Positions 7,253 through 13,951 of a DNA stretch of 17,821 nt are shown here, piece by piece. Position 1 is the first letter of the stretch; each line of letters begins with the position of its first letter. The position numbers were made by a program, and so were the translations under genes. The notes under the pieces are model-generated. The model was not told where the DNA came from. It saw nothing but the letters and a program-made list of their open reading frames with translations, and did not search any database. The DNA lies in the NCBI GenBank assembly GCA_964624765.1, contig CAZUZO010000068.1, positions 1 through 17,821 on the forward strand, read 5' to 3'. The stretch comes from JAGTVB01 sp964624765 (lineage in GTDB: Bacteria > Pseudomonadota > Gammaproteobacteria > HK1).

Positions 7253-7432
7253 TCAGTCCAGCAACAGGCGCTGAGGCGGAACCCGGCTAAGCGGCTGGGT
7301 TGAGGTTTCGGGATTGGCCGCCTTCACATCCGGGTGGGTGAGGATGTTCTCGATGACCTTGGCATCGTTGATGCCGGCGATAAGCCCCGACCCGCCACAG
7401 GTCGGACCGGACTCGATATCGTCAGCGACGAC
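7253..7432 (-). pseudogene. IS91-like transposase C-terminal remnant
   Basis: The tail GPTCGGSGLIAGINDAKVIENILTHPDVKAANPETSTQ followed by RVPPQRLLLD resembles the ends of IS91-type transposases, which carry a Cys pair, an I-A-x-I-x-D-x-x-V-I-E-x-I-L-x-H segment and a Pro-rich end. Upstream of about 7432 the frame no longer looks like a protein, so only about 55 C-terminal residues remain. The stop is at 7253. It marks another insertion event within the island. Confidence 0.6.
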
Positions 7433-7613
7433 CCTTGGGGAATGTCGGCTCTCCGCCCGACAACAGTCCCTCCACCGTCCCCGGTAACTGTCCAGTCTGG
7501 GTCGATACCGGCATGTGTCCCCGCAGGGCGAGCTTCGTCCGGACAGCCAGAAACTGCTTAGCAAGCAGTGAGTTCCCCATCTGGTCGTTCCTCCAGCGGA
7601 GGTCTGCAAGGCC

Positions 7614-8401
7614 CTAGAGCAAGCCGAGAGCCAGTCCGGTGCCTATGCCTAGCATGGCTATGGCGACGATGAGCTGAACCGTGCGAAGAGTGAGTGACCT
7701 TCTGCAAGACGCGCTTGCCCACGAAAGCACCGATGAACGCGCAGATCGTCCCCACGGCAACGGGCCGTGCGAGTGTCTGAGCCTGTGAAAATTGACCTGC
7801 AAGCATGGCGGTGCCGTAGACCATGAGGCGAATGGCATCGACGATCACGGCGGAGACAACCCCCGTCGCCACGAACGCCTCTTTGGACAAGCCCGCTTTC
7901 AACAGAAACGCCGAACGCAGCGCACCTTGATTTCCCGATAGTCCCCCGAAGAACCCCGAGAGCGCCCCCGCCAACTGGAAGCCAGCGCGGAGGAAAGGCC
8001 AGTGCTTGAAAACGCGGGGATAGTTCCAGCAGCGCGAACAGCACGATCAAACTACCGATGACCGCTTTTACCGCAGTGATTTCGAAACTTGAGCCTGCGA
8101 TCGTGTGGTGCCAGAGGGTCGGCAACTGGTCGAAGAACGTCAGGGAAGCAGCCCCAAGGATCGCCGCGATGGCCGCCGGCAAGCTGAATCTCGCTACGAC
8201 CGGCCAGTCGGCCTGCCGCGCCATCAGCCCGAATTTAAAGAGGTTATTGGCGAAATGCACCACGGCTGTTGCTGCGATGGCGAGCGTCAGCGGGAAGAAC
8301 AGGGCGAACACCGGCATCAGGATCGTTCCCAGACCGAAGCCGGAGAACAAGGTCAGCCCGGATGTCAGCAGGGCCACAACGCCGATCAGAACGAGTTCCA
8401 T
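7614..8401 (-). pseudogene. TauE/SafE family permease (putative sulfite/sulfonate exporter), two frameshifts
   Basis: The gene starts at ATG 8401 (MELVLIGVVALLTSGLTLFSGFGLGTILMPVFALFFP) and reads as a TauE/SafE membrane protein until about 7970. There an extra G in a G-run breaks the frame; the protein continues in another frame as GALSGFFGGLSGNQGALRSAFLLKAGLSKEAFVATGVVSA and on to AFIGAFVGKRVLQKVT. Near 7690 a 4 bp tandem duplication (ACTC) breaks it again; the last frame gives LRTVQLIVAIAMLGIGTGLALGLL and a stop at 7614. Correcting both gives a full ~260-residue permease. The G-run change could be a read error, but the 4 bp duplication is more likely real. It is divergent from chrA. Confidence 0.88.
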
Positions 8402-8418
8402 GAAGGTTCGCCTGTTTT

Positions 8419-8444
8419 TATCGTGTTTCGATATCGTATTTCGA
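8419..8444 (+). promoter_or_regulatory. Tandem 13 bp operator-like repeat between divergent TauE and chrA
   Basis: TATCGTGTTTCGA (8419-8431) is followed immediately by TATCGTATTTCGA (8432-8444), identical at 12 of 13 positions, then by a partial TTATTATCG. It fills most of the 82 bp between the two divergent starts in an AT-rich patch. It is a candidate binding site for the PadR regulator encoded downstream of chrA, or for another regulator; it does not resemble the usual PadR half-sites ATGT/ACAT. Confidence 0.5.
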
Positions 8445-8483
8445 TTATTATCGCCCAACAATGCCACAGATCAAGATGCGACC

Positions 8484-9689
8484 ATGACCGATACCACCCA
8501 GACTGACCGCAGCCCTTGGGCTGTTTTTCTGATCTTTCTCCGACTGGGCCTGACCTCCTTCGGTGGCCCGATTGCCCACTTGGGCTACTTCCGGGATGAG
8601 TTTGTGACGCGGCGGAAGTGGTTGACCGAGCGCAGCTATGCGGATCTGGTCGCCCTTTGCCAGTTCCTGCCCGGACCGGCCAGCAGTCAGGTCGGGATCG
8701 CACTCGGGCTGTCCCGATCCGGCTATGCCGGGGCGCTGGCCGCGTGGGCAGGCTTCACGCTGCCGTCAGCGATGGCCCTGATCCTGTTTGCGATGGGCAT
8801 CGACAGTTACGGGGATGCGATGCCGTCTGGCGTGCTGCACGGCTTGAAAGTGGTGGCCGTGGCGGTGGTCGCGCAAGCCGTATGGGGGATGGCTCGCAAT
8901 CTCTGTCCAGATGCGCCGCGCATCACCATCATGGCGGCGGCGACCTGCCTTGTTCTTCGGGTGCCGTCCGCTTGGGGGCAGGTGGGGGTCATCGTAATCG
9001 CGGCGATCATCGGCCTCTTGCTGTTCAAGCCTCAGCAGGGGTCAGCGCATGACACTCTGCCGATTGTGATCCGACGTCGCGTTGGCCTATTTTGGCTGAC
9101 GCTGTTCTTTGCCTTGTTGATGGGCTTGCCGCTGCTGGCAGCCCTGTTCCCGAATCAGGCGCTGTCGATGGTGGATGCGTTCTACCGTGCCGGGTCGCTG
9201 GTCTTTGGCGGTGGGCATGTCGTGTTGCCACTGCTGCAAGCCGAGGTCGTGCCTTCCGGCTGGGTCAGCAATGAATCCTTTTTGGCGGGCTACGGCGCGG
9301 CGCAGGCCGTTCCTGGCCCCCTGTTCACCTTCGCGGCGTTTCTCGGCGCTTCGATGAACGATGCGCCCTCCGGGTGGCTCGGCGGGCTGATCTGCCTGTT
9401 GGCGATCTTCGCGCCGGCCTTCCTTCTGGTCGTGGGGGCGCTACCATTCTGGGAGCGTCTGCGTCGCAACACCCGCACGCAAGCGGCGTTGTCCGGCATC
9501 AATGCTGCCGTGGTTGGCCTGCTGCTGGCAGCCCTTTATCAGCCTGTATGGACGAGCGCGATTCACGCGCCGCAAGACTTCTGCCAGGCCCTTGTGGCGC
9601 TGGTTGCCCTGATGTTCTGGAAGCTGCCGCCGTGGCTGGTTGTGGTCGGCAGTGGTGTTACGGGCTGGTTGCTAAACACGGTTCTGTGA
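8484..9689 (+). CDS. chrA: Chromate transporter family protein (ChrA, long two-domain form)
   Basis: A 401-residue inner-membrane CHR-family protein with two homologous halves. The first carries FLRLGLTSFGGPIAHLGYFRDEFV and QFLPGPASSQVGIALG; the second carries FYRAGSLVFGGGHVVLPLLQ and QAVPGPLFTFAAFLG. The FGG and PGP motifs of both halves are intact and the length is normal for the long-chain type. Members export chromate; some CHR proteins have been linked to inorganic-carbon uptake. The open frame extends upstream into the antisense of TauE, but ATG 8484 (MTDTTQTDRSPWAVF) gives the family N-terminus. The PadR gene follows within about 10 bases, so they form an operon. It is the best preserved cargo of the island. 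Confidence 0.93.
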   Translation: MTDTTQTDRSPWAVFLIFLRLGLTSFGGPIAHLGYFRDEFVTRRKWLTERSYADLVALCQFLPGPASSQVGIALGLSRSGYAGALAAWAGFTLPSAMALILFAMGIDSYGDAMPSGVLHGLKVVAVAVVAQAVWGMARNLCPDAPRITIMAAATCLVLRVPSAWGQVGVIVIAAIIGLLLFKPQQGSAHDTLPIVIRRRVGLFWLTLFFALLMGLPLLAALFPNQALSMVDAFYRAGSLVFGGGHVVLPLLQAEVVPSGWVSNESFLAGYGAAQAVPGPLFTFAAFLGASMNDAPSGWLGGLICLLAIFAPAFLLVVGALPFWERLRRNTRTQAALSGINAAVVGLLLAALYQPVWTSAIHAPQDFCQALVALVALMFWKLPPWLVVVGSGVTGWLLNTVL

Positions 9690-9699
9690 GGTGCCAAGC

Positions 9700-10005
9700 A
9701 TGACCGACAAAGACCTTTACGGCGGGCTGATCCGCTTGCACATCCTGCACCACGCTGCCGAGGAACCCATCTTCGGCCTCGGCATCATCGAGGAGCTACG
9801 ACACCACGGTTACGAGATCAGTGCGGGCACTCTGTATCCGATGCTGCACGGCTTGGAAAAGAAGGGCTATCTCACCTCGCGTCATGAGCGCACTGGCCGC
9901 CGCGATCGGCGGGTGTATGAGCTCACCGAGCAAGGCCGTATTGCGCTGACTGATGCCAAAGCCAAGGTCAAGGAGCTTTTTGGGGAGCTGATTGAAGGCA
10001 AATGA
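9700..10005 (+). CDS. PadR-family transcriptional regulator
   Basis: A 101-residue regulator made essentially of the PadR winged helix: LYGGLIRLHILHHAAEEPIFGLGIIEELRHHGYEISAGTLYPMLHGLEKKGYLTSRHE, then RRVYELTEQGR and a short C-terminal helix. This is the short PadR type, which dimerises through its last helix. I chose ATG 9700, which has GAGGTG six bases upstream; an in-frame GTG at 9691 is possible. It starts right behind chrA, so it probably senses the transporter's substrate or a related stress and represses the operon, possibly through the repeats at 8419-8444. Confidence 0.92.
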   Translation: MTDKDLYGGLIRLHILHHAAEEPIFGLGIIEELRHHGYEISAGTLYPMLHGLEKKGYLTSRHERTGRRDRRVYELTEQGRIALTDAKAKVKELFGELIEGK

Positions 10006-10014
10006 CGACATCAC

Positions 10015-10122
10015 CTGTAGTGCAGGTGACGACTGACATTTCATGCATTCGTCTTCTGCAAACGACAAGAGTGTCAGAATAGGGTTTCTGATCGTTCTAA
10101 TTGACGTGTTGTCCGCAGGGTC
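10015..10122 (+). other. Putative Tn3-type res (resolution) region remnant
   Basis: The ~110 bp upstream of the resolvase fragment are non-coding and contain dyads: TCAGAA-N6-TTCTGA (10074-10079 with 10086-10091), CACCTG-TAGTG-CAGGTG near 10013-10029, and repeated TGACA/TGTCA-like half-sites. In Tn3-type transposons the res site lies just here, next to tnpR. The identification rests on position and the dyads, not on a match to a known res sequence. Confidence 0.4.
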
Positions 10123-10159
10123 ATGGGGTCTTTCCTGACACAACGCTCGGGGAGCGGCC

Positions 10160-10511
10160 ATGCAGGGCAGGGCATCGGCTACGTCCGCGTCAGCAGCTTC
10201 GACCAGAATCCGGAACGCCAGCTCGACCAGGTTCAGGTCGACCGTTATTCACCGACAAGGCGTCCGGCAAAGACACCCAGCGCCCGGAGCTGGACCGGCT
10301 GCTCGGCTTTGTACGCGAGGGTGACACCGTGGTGGTGCACAGCATGGATCGTCTCGCGCGCAACCTCGATGACTTGCGCCGCTTGGTGCAGACACTCACC
10401 CAGCGCGGCATCCGGATCGAGTTCGTCAAGGCAGGTCTGACTTTCACTGGCGAGGATTCGCCGATGGCCCCGCTCCTGCTGTCGGTGAAAGGTTCCGAAA
10501 CAATACAATAG
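10160..10511 (+). pseudogene. tnpR: Tn3-family serine resolvase (TnpR) fragment, two frameshifts and truncated
   Basis: The frames together encode GIGYVRVSSFDQNPERQLDQVQVDR, then FTDKASGKDTQRPELDRLLGFVREGDTVVVHSMDRLARNLDDLRRLVQTLTQRGIRIEFVKAGLTFTGEDSPMAPLLLSV. The Ser in YVRVSS is the catalytic serine of the resolvase/invertase family. One base is missing just after the ATG at 10160 and another near 10246, so two -1 frameshifts split it. At about 10487 the family sequence (LLLSVMGAFAEFER) is cut; the frame ends at 10511. The DNA-binding C-terminal half is gone, so it is inactive. It matches the divergent TnpA remnant at 5287-5590 and probably comes from the same transposon. Confidence 0.92.
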
Positions 10512-10535
10512 CCCAATGATTCGGTGGAACCTGGC

Positions 10536-11135
10536 TTATTGTGCTCTCATTGCATGGCTGGTGTTGACTCGCTCACTGAGTCGTTCATGAGGGGGACGCA
10601 GATGGCCGCTTTCCACCTCCCAAATCCAGCCACTCACGGTCACCTGGTCAGGTATGAGTGGATGGTTTCGCACGTACTCGACCTGACGCGCGCAGATCTC
10701 ATCCACGTCATCAAACATCCGCAGCCATTTACCAAAAGCTCCGGACGCGAGGGTGAGCTCGGGCAATGAGGGATCGATCGGGACCTTGTCGATGTCGATC
10801 CCCTTGTTTGCAAGCGCTTTTACCAGACTCTCGGCATGGGCGGACATCATGCCGCATTCGGTGTGGTTGATGATGACGATCTCTTCGGTACCGAAGAAAT
10901 GGCACGTGAGCATGGCGGAACGGATAGCGTCGTCGGTGATAAGGCCACCGGCGTTCCGAAACACATGCGCGTCGCCGTGATCGCTTCGGATACCCAGTGC
11001 CTCGTCGACAGGAAGCCGTTCGTCCATACAGGCACAGACCCACAAGCGGCGGTTGTTTGGAATCCCGAGCTGTCGACGCAATGCCCAGTTCTTGCGGGAC
11101 GTCAAGTCGGTTGCTAACTGATGTTTGAGACTCAT
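10536..11135 (-). CDS. Beta-class carbonic anhydrase (clade D-like; possibly a COS/CS2 hydrolase relative)
   Basis: A 199-residue cytoplasmic zinc enzyme. The zinc site is complete: C36 with the Asp/Arg dyad in CMDER (C36-D38-R40), then H91 and C94 in INHTEC. GDAHVFRNAGGLITDDAIRS is the conserved beta-CA core. Short spacing and the motif CxDERLPVDEALG place it nearer the small clade D enzymes, which include carbonyl sulfide hydrolase of thiobacilli, than the plant-type group. Reversible CO2 hydration is therefore the default activity and COS or CS2 hydrolysis the alternative. The start at 11135 is fixed by AGGAGG seven bases upstream; an upstream TTG at 11156 adds only seven residues that overlap this ribosome site. 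It lies just outside the transposon remnant and is intact. Confidence 0.9.
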   Translation of the reverse strand: MSLKHQLATDLTSRKNWALRRQLGIPNNRRLWVCACMDERLPVDEALGIRSDHGDAHVFRNAGGLITDDAIRSAMLTCHFFGTEEIVIINHTECGMMSAHAESLVKALANKGIDIDKVPIDPSLPELTLASGAFGKWLRMFDDVDEICARQVEYVRNHPLIPDQVTVSGWIWEVESGHLRPPHERLSERVNTSHAMRAQ

Positions 11136-11322
11136 CGCAGTACCTCCTCGGTGCAACTCATCAAATTAGACCAAAGAAGCAGCGCGGAATTTCGCTGGCT
11201 TGGTTGCTAGGACTTCCGGGTGCCTCGACAAAACCCCCTCTTGCAACTGTAGCGCCGGCCAGGATTGTCACCACCCCCTTAGGTACGTCAAACGTGGATG
11301 GCCAAGGTCCTATATACCGAAA

Positions 11323-12105
11323 CTAAACCGATGCCGCCAAATCGGCGAACACCGGAGCGTGATCGGAAGGAGTCAATCCGTCTTTCTTCTTCCGGTATTC
11401 ACGGTCGATGGTCACGTTTTCGAGGCCGGCCACGATGTCCGGTGTTGCCAGCAAAAAGTCGATGCGCAAGCCCTGTTGCTTGTGAAATGCGCCACCACGA
11501 TAATCCCACCAAGAGAATGCCCGGTTAGCGGGGAATTGGTGCCGATAGAGATCCACGAAGCCGATACCCAATAACCGACGGAAGCGCGCACGTTCCTCAT
11601 CGGTATGGAATAGTTGGCCATGCAGGAGCTCTTCGTTCCAACTGTCAAGGGGAGTCGGGCAAAGATTGAAGTCGCCGCACACGATGACAGGCCGCACCCG
11701 GTTGACGCAGTCTTCGAGATATCGGACGAAACCATCGAGCCAGGCCAGCTTACGGGGAAAATCCTCATGGGTTAGGGATTTCCCATTGGGAACATAGGCG
11801 GTGATGAACACAAGCCTATCCAGTTCGGCGGCGATCAGCCGTGCTCCAAGAGCTTCCTGGCCCGGCAAGCCGACCTGTGAGAGGCGTAGCGGTTGGCGGC
11901 TCAGAACCGCGACACCATTCCACCCTTTTTGACCATGAATGACGACATGGTAGCCCACATCATGGAAGACAGCTCGCGGGAATTCCGGGTCGCTGATTTT
12001 CAGCTCCTGCAGACCGACGATGTCCGGCTGACGGTCCGCGAGCCAGTTCACGAGGAATGGTTGGCGAGCCCGCAGACCATTGATGTTCCAAGTTGCAATA
12101 CGCAT
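11323..12105 (-). CDS. xthA: Exodeoxyribonuclease III
   Basis: A 260-residue AP endonuclease/3'-5' exonuclease of base excision repair, cytoplasmic. The EEP-fold active site is all present: N7 (TWNINGLRAR), E34 (GLQELK), Y104 in ITAYVPNG, D145 and N147 (CGDFNLCP), RIDFLLAT, and D248/H249 (TPSDHAPVF). Length is normal. ATG 12105 gives the family N-terminus MRIATWNINGLR; the ribosome site is weak. It stands alone on the minus strand, converging on nothing nearby; the 187 bases to the carbonic anhydrase start have no gene. Confidence 0.95.
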   Translation of the reverse strand: MRIATWNINGLRARQPFLVNWLADRQPDIVGLQELKISDPEFPRAVFHDVGYHVVIHGQKGWNGVAVLSRQPLRLSQVGLPGQEALGARLIAAELDRLVFITAYVPNGKSLTHEDFPRKLAWLDGFVRYLEDCVNRVRPVIVCGDFNLCPTPLDSWNEELLHGQLFHTDEERARFRRLLGIGFVDLYRHQFPANRAFSWWDYRGGAFHKQQGLRIDFLLATPDIVAGLENVTIDREYRKKKDGLTPSDHAPVFADLAASV

Positions 12106-12399
12106 GCTGAATGACCGAGTCTGCTAGGATTCTGCTGCTACACCCGGCCTGAAGAAGTCGGATCGGCTTGTGCCAAACGCCAGGCCAGGGTAACAGAGGC
12201 CACTGCCTCGAGGCGATTCGGTGTCTTGTCTAGGAATGACTGCGCTTGCCCTCGCCACGCCGCGCGACCGCTCGCCAAACGGCAGAAGGCAAGCAGCCAT
12301 GCTCCGCCCGATAGGCTATAGGATTCTTCGTGCCGACCCACCGATCCACGTTTTATACTCTGGGCCTCTTGCCATTGTCAAAGTCAGTGGAGACGGTTC
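12106..12399. other. Gene-free stretch between xthA and the small ORF at 12400
   Basis: No supported gene. It contains GACTGCGCTTGCC at 12238-12250, a 13-mer repeated exactly and in the same orientation at 12691-12703 inside the palindromic element, so part of this gap may be a decayed copy of that repeat family. It must also contain the promoters of the divergent xthA and 12400 gene, but I cannot assign them. Confidence 0.4.
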
Positions 12400-12624
12400 A
12401 TGGACACCTTACCGCAGAAACCTCATCGTACGTCGAGGGACGTTGGTCTGCTCAGCGACCAAGAGCTTTACGAAACGATAGCCCGCATGTTCAACAATTG
12501 GTGTTGGATCTCCGGCGACCCTGACGAGAAACTCTACTATGATCGGTTGTTGGCCGAAGCGGACAAGCGCAAAGCGACGCAAAACCAAGAGCCTACAACC
12601 AACGTGGTTGACAAAAAATCATAG
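12400..12624 (+). CDS. Small protein of unknown function (74 aa)
   Basis: I do not recognise this protein. It starts at ATG 12400 with GGAG about nine bases upstream and reads MDTLPQKPHRTSRDVGLLSDQELYETIARMFNNWCWISGDPDEKLYYDRLLAEADKRK to a short polar end. The composition (balanced charged, aromatic and Asn residues, a predicted helix around DQELYETIARMFNNW and another around EKLYYDRLLAEADKR) looks like a real soluble protein and not like a chance frame. No signal or membrane segment. It is followed by the palindromic element and, 425 bases on, by rpoH. Confidence 0.6.
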   Translation: MDTLPQKPHRTSRDVGLLSDQELYETIARMFNNWCWISGDPDEKLYYDRLLAEADKRKATQNQEPTTNVVDKKS

Positions 12625-12672
12625 CCACGGAGCCGACTGCAAAGCCGCTGGCATCCGACTCGGAACACCCTG

Positions 12673-12891
12673 AGAAGCTGTTTTAAAAACGACTGCGCTT
12701 GCCATAGCTGCGTGGCACAGCGGCTCGCAATCCTCATGTACTCGTTTGTACACTCCGGTTGTGACTCGCCCCATCCTTGGGGCTCGCCCCTTCGGGGCCA
12801 GCTTAACGCTGTTCAAAATCGTTCCGGACGATTTTGTCGCCACCGTGCGCCTTGCTCTGCCGGCGCTCGTGACATTTTTAAAACAGCTTCT
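12673..12891. repeat. 219 bp MITE-like element with 17 bp perfect terminal inverted repeats
   Basis: AGAAGCTGTTTTAAAAA at 12673-12689 is the exact reverse complement of 12875-12891. The interior holds further dyads, including CAAAATCGT-TCCGG-ACGATTTTG at 12814-12836 and a GGGGC-rich hairpin near 12779-12799. No gene or transposase is encoded. The structure fits a non-autonomous miniature element, of a kind frequent between gammaproteobacterial genes. It lies between the 12400 gene and rpoH; the inner 9 bp-stem hairpin might also act as a terminator. Confidence 0.7.
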
Positions 12892-12979
12892 GATCGACAA
12901 CGGGACAGGAACGATCACGGTGATCACGGTGCAGTGCCAGTGCCGGAAGGCGCGCTTGGATCACTCACCAGCGGCCGGC

Positions 12980-13006
12980 CTGGCACTCTCAAACTGGGAA
13001 TGCTAG
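12980..13006. promoter_or_regulatory. CIRCE-like operator (HrcA site) in the rpoH promoter
   Basis: CTGGCACTC (12980-12988), nine bases, then GAATGCTAG (12998-13006). The CIRCE consensus is TTAGCACTC-N9-GAGTGCTAA: both arms match at 7 of 9 positions and the N9 spacing is exact. It overlaps the likely -10 region, so a bound HrcA repressor would block transcription of rpoH. hrcA is not in the window. Confidence 0.55.
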
Positions 13007-13009
13007 AAT
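12981..13009 (+). promoter_or_regulatory. Likely rpoH promoter with extended -10
   Basis: TAGAAT at 13004-13009 differs from TATAAT at one base and is preceded by TGC, giving an extended -10 (TG at 13001-13002). A weak -35 (TGGCAC, 12981-12986) lies 17 bases upstream. Transcription would start near 13016, leaving about 34 bases of leader. A dyad TGGGAAT-N6-ATTCCCA (12995-13014) overlaps it. Confidence 0.5.
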
Positions 13010-13049
13010 TCCCACCCGAGCTCGACAGAAGGAGTCGTCAGCCATCACC

Positions 13050-13931
13050 ATGGAAAGCTCACACCTGATCAAAGCACTCCCCACCGGCAATCTGGCTGCT
13101 TACCAACAGGCCATCAACACCATACCGCTACTGAGCGCTGCCGAGGAACAAGCGCTTGCCGAGCGGTTTCGCCAGCAGAATGATTTGGATGCTGCCTGGC
13201 AGCTGGTGCAGTCCCACTTGCGCTTCGTGGTTCGTATCGCCCGTGGATACAGCGGTTATGGCTTGCCTCTGGCTGACCTGATTCAGGAAGGCAGTATTGG
13301 GCTGATGAAGGCTGTGAAACGCTTCGACCCGGCACTGGGGGTACGGCTGGTGTCATTCGCTGTGCATTGGATACGCGCTGAGATCCACGAATTCATACTT
13401 CGCAACTGGCGCATCGTCAAGGTTGCCACCACGAAGGCGCAGCGGAAGCTTTTTTTTAATTTGCGCGGCGCGAAAAAACGTCTCGGTTGGCTCAATCGAG
13501 AGGAGGTCGACGACGTCGCAAGGGACCTCGGAGTGAAGCCCGAGGCGGTATGGGAAATGGAGCGGCGCCTCAGCGCCCATGATGCGGCGTTCGATGGCGC
13601 GTATGAGCTATCCGCCACCGAAGAGGTGCCGTTAACCCCGGCTGCTTATCTGGAGGATCGGCGTTACGACCCAGCGACCCAGATCGAGGATGCAGACTGG
13701 CGTGCGCACAGCGTGGAACGACTCGCGAGTGCTCTAGCGGCACTCGATGGCCGCAGCCGCGATATCGTGGTGAAGCGCTGGCTGAACGAGGACAAGACGA
13801 CACTGCATCAGCTGGCCACGCAGCACCGGGTCTCGGCCGAGCGTATTCGGCAATTGGAACGAAATGCCATCAGGAAACTGAAGGAGCTGTTGCTAACAGC
13901 CGATCACGCGGCGCAGCCAGCCGACAGCTGA
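13050..13931 (+). CDS. rpoH: RNA polymerase sigma-32 factor RpoH
   Basis: A 293-residue heat-shock sigma factor. Region 2 is complete (LVQSHLRFVVRIARGYSGYGLPLADLIQEGSIGLMKAVKRFDP and VRLVSFAVHWIRAEIHEFILRNWRIVK), directly followed by the diagnostic RpoH box QRKLFFNLR. Region 4.2 near the end (TTLHQLATQHRVSAERIRQLERNAIRKLKELL) reads the -35 element. It directs transcription of chaperone and protease genes. The ATG at 13050 gives the usual N-terminus, but the nearest ribosome site, AAGGAG, is about 15 bases upstream, which is long and may limit translation or be adjusted by leader structure. The promoter carries a CIRCE-like element. It converges with the amidotransferase gene 20 bases downstream. 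Confidence 0.96.
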   Translation: MESSHLIKALPTGNLAAYQQAINTIPLLSAAEEQALAERFRQQNDLDAAWQLVQSHLRFVVRIARGYSGYGLPLADLIQEGSIGLMKAVKRFDPALGVRLVSFAVHWIRAEIHEFILRNWRIVKVATTKAQRKLFFNLRGAKKRLGWLNREEVDDVARDLGVKPEAVWEMERRLSAHDAAFDGAYELSATEEVPLTPAAYLEDRRYDPATQIEDADWRAHSVERLASALAALDGRSRDIVVKRWLNEDKTTLHQLATQHRVSAERIRQLERNAIRKLKELLLTADHAAQPADS

Positions 13932-13951
13932 TCTTTGCTCGTCATCGCTCG

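Noticed and set aside
8058..8483. N-terminal extension of the ChrA open frame
   Set aside because: It overlaps the TauE gene on the other strand and has no family likeness; ChrA begins at 8484.
12138..12341. Leftward 67-residue open frame upstream of xthA
   Set aside because: Its translation is that of a repeat-like stretch containing the 13-mer shared with 12691-12703; no ribosome site or family.
12746..13006. Rightward 86-residue open frame before rpoH
   Set aside because: It runs through the palindromic element and the rpoH promoter, so it is not a gene.
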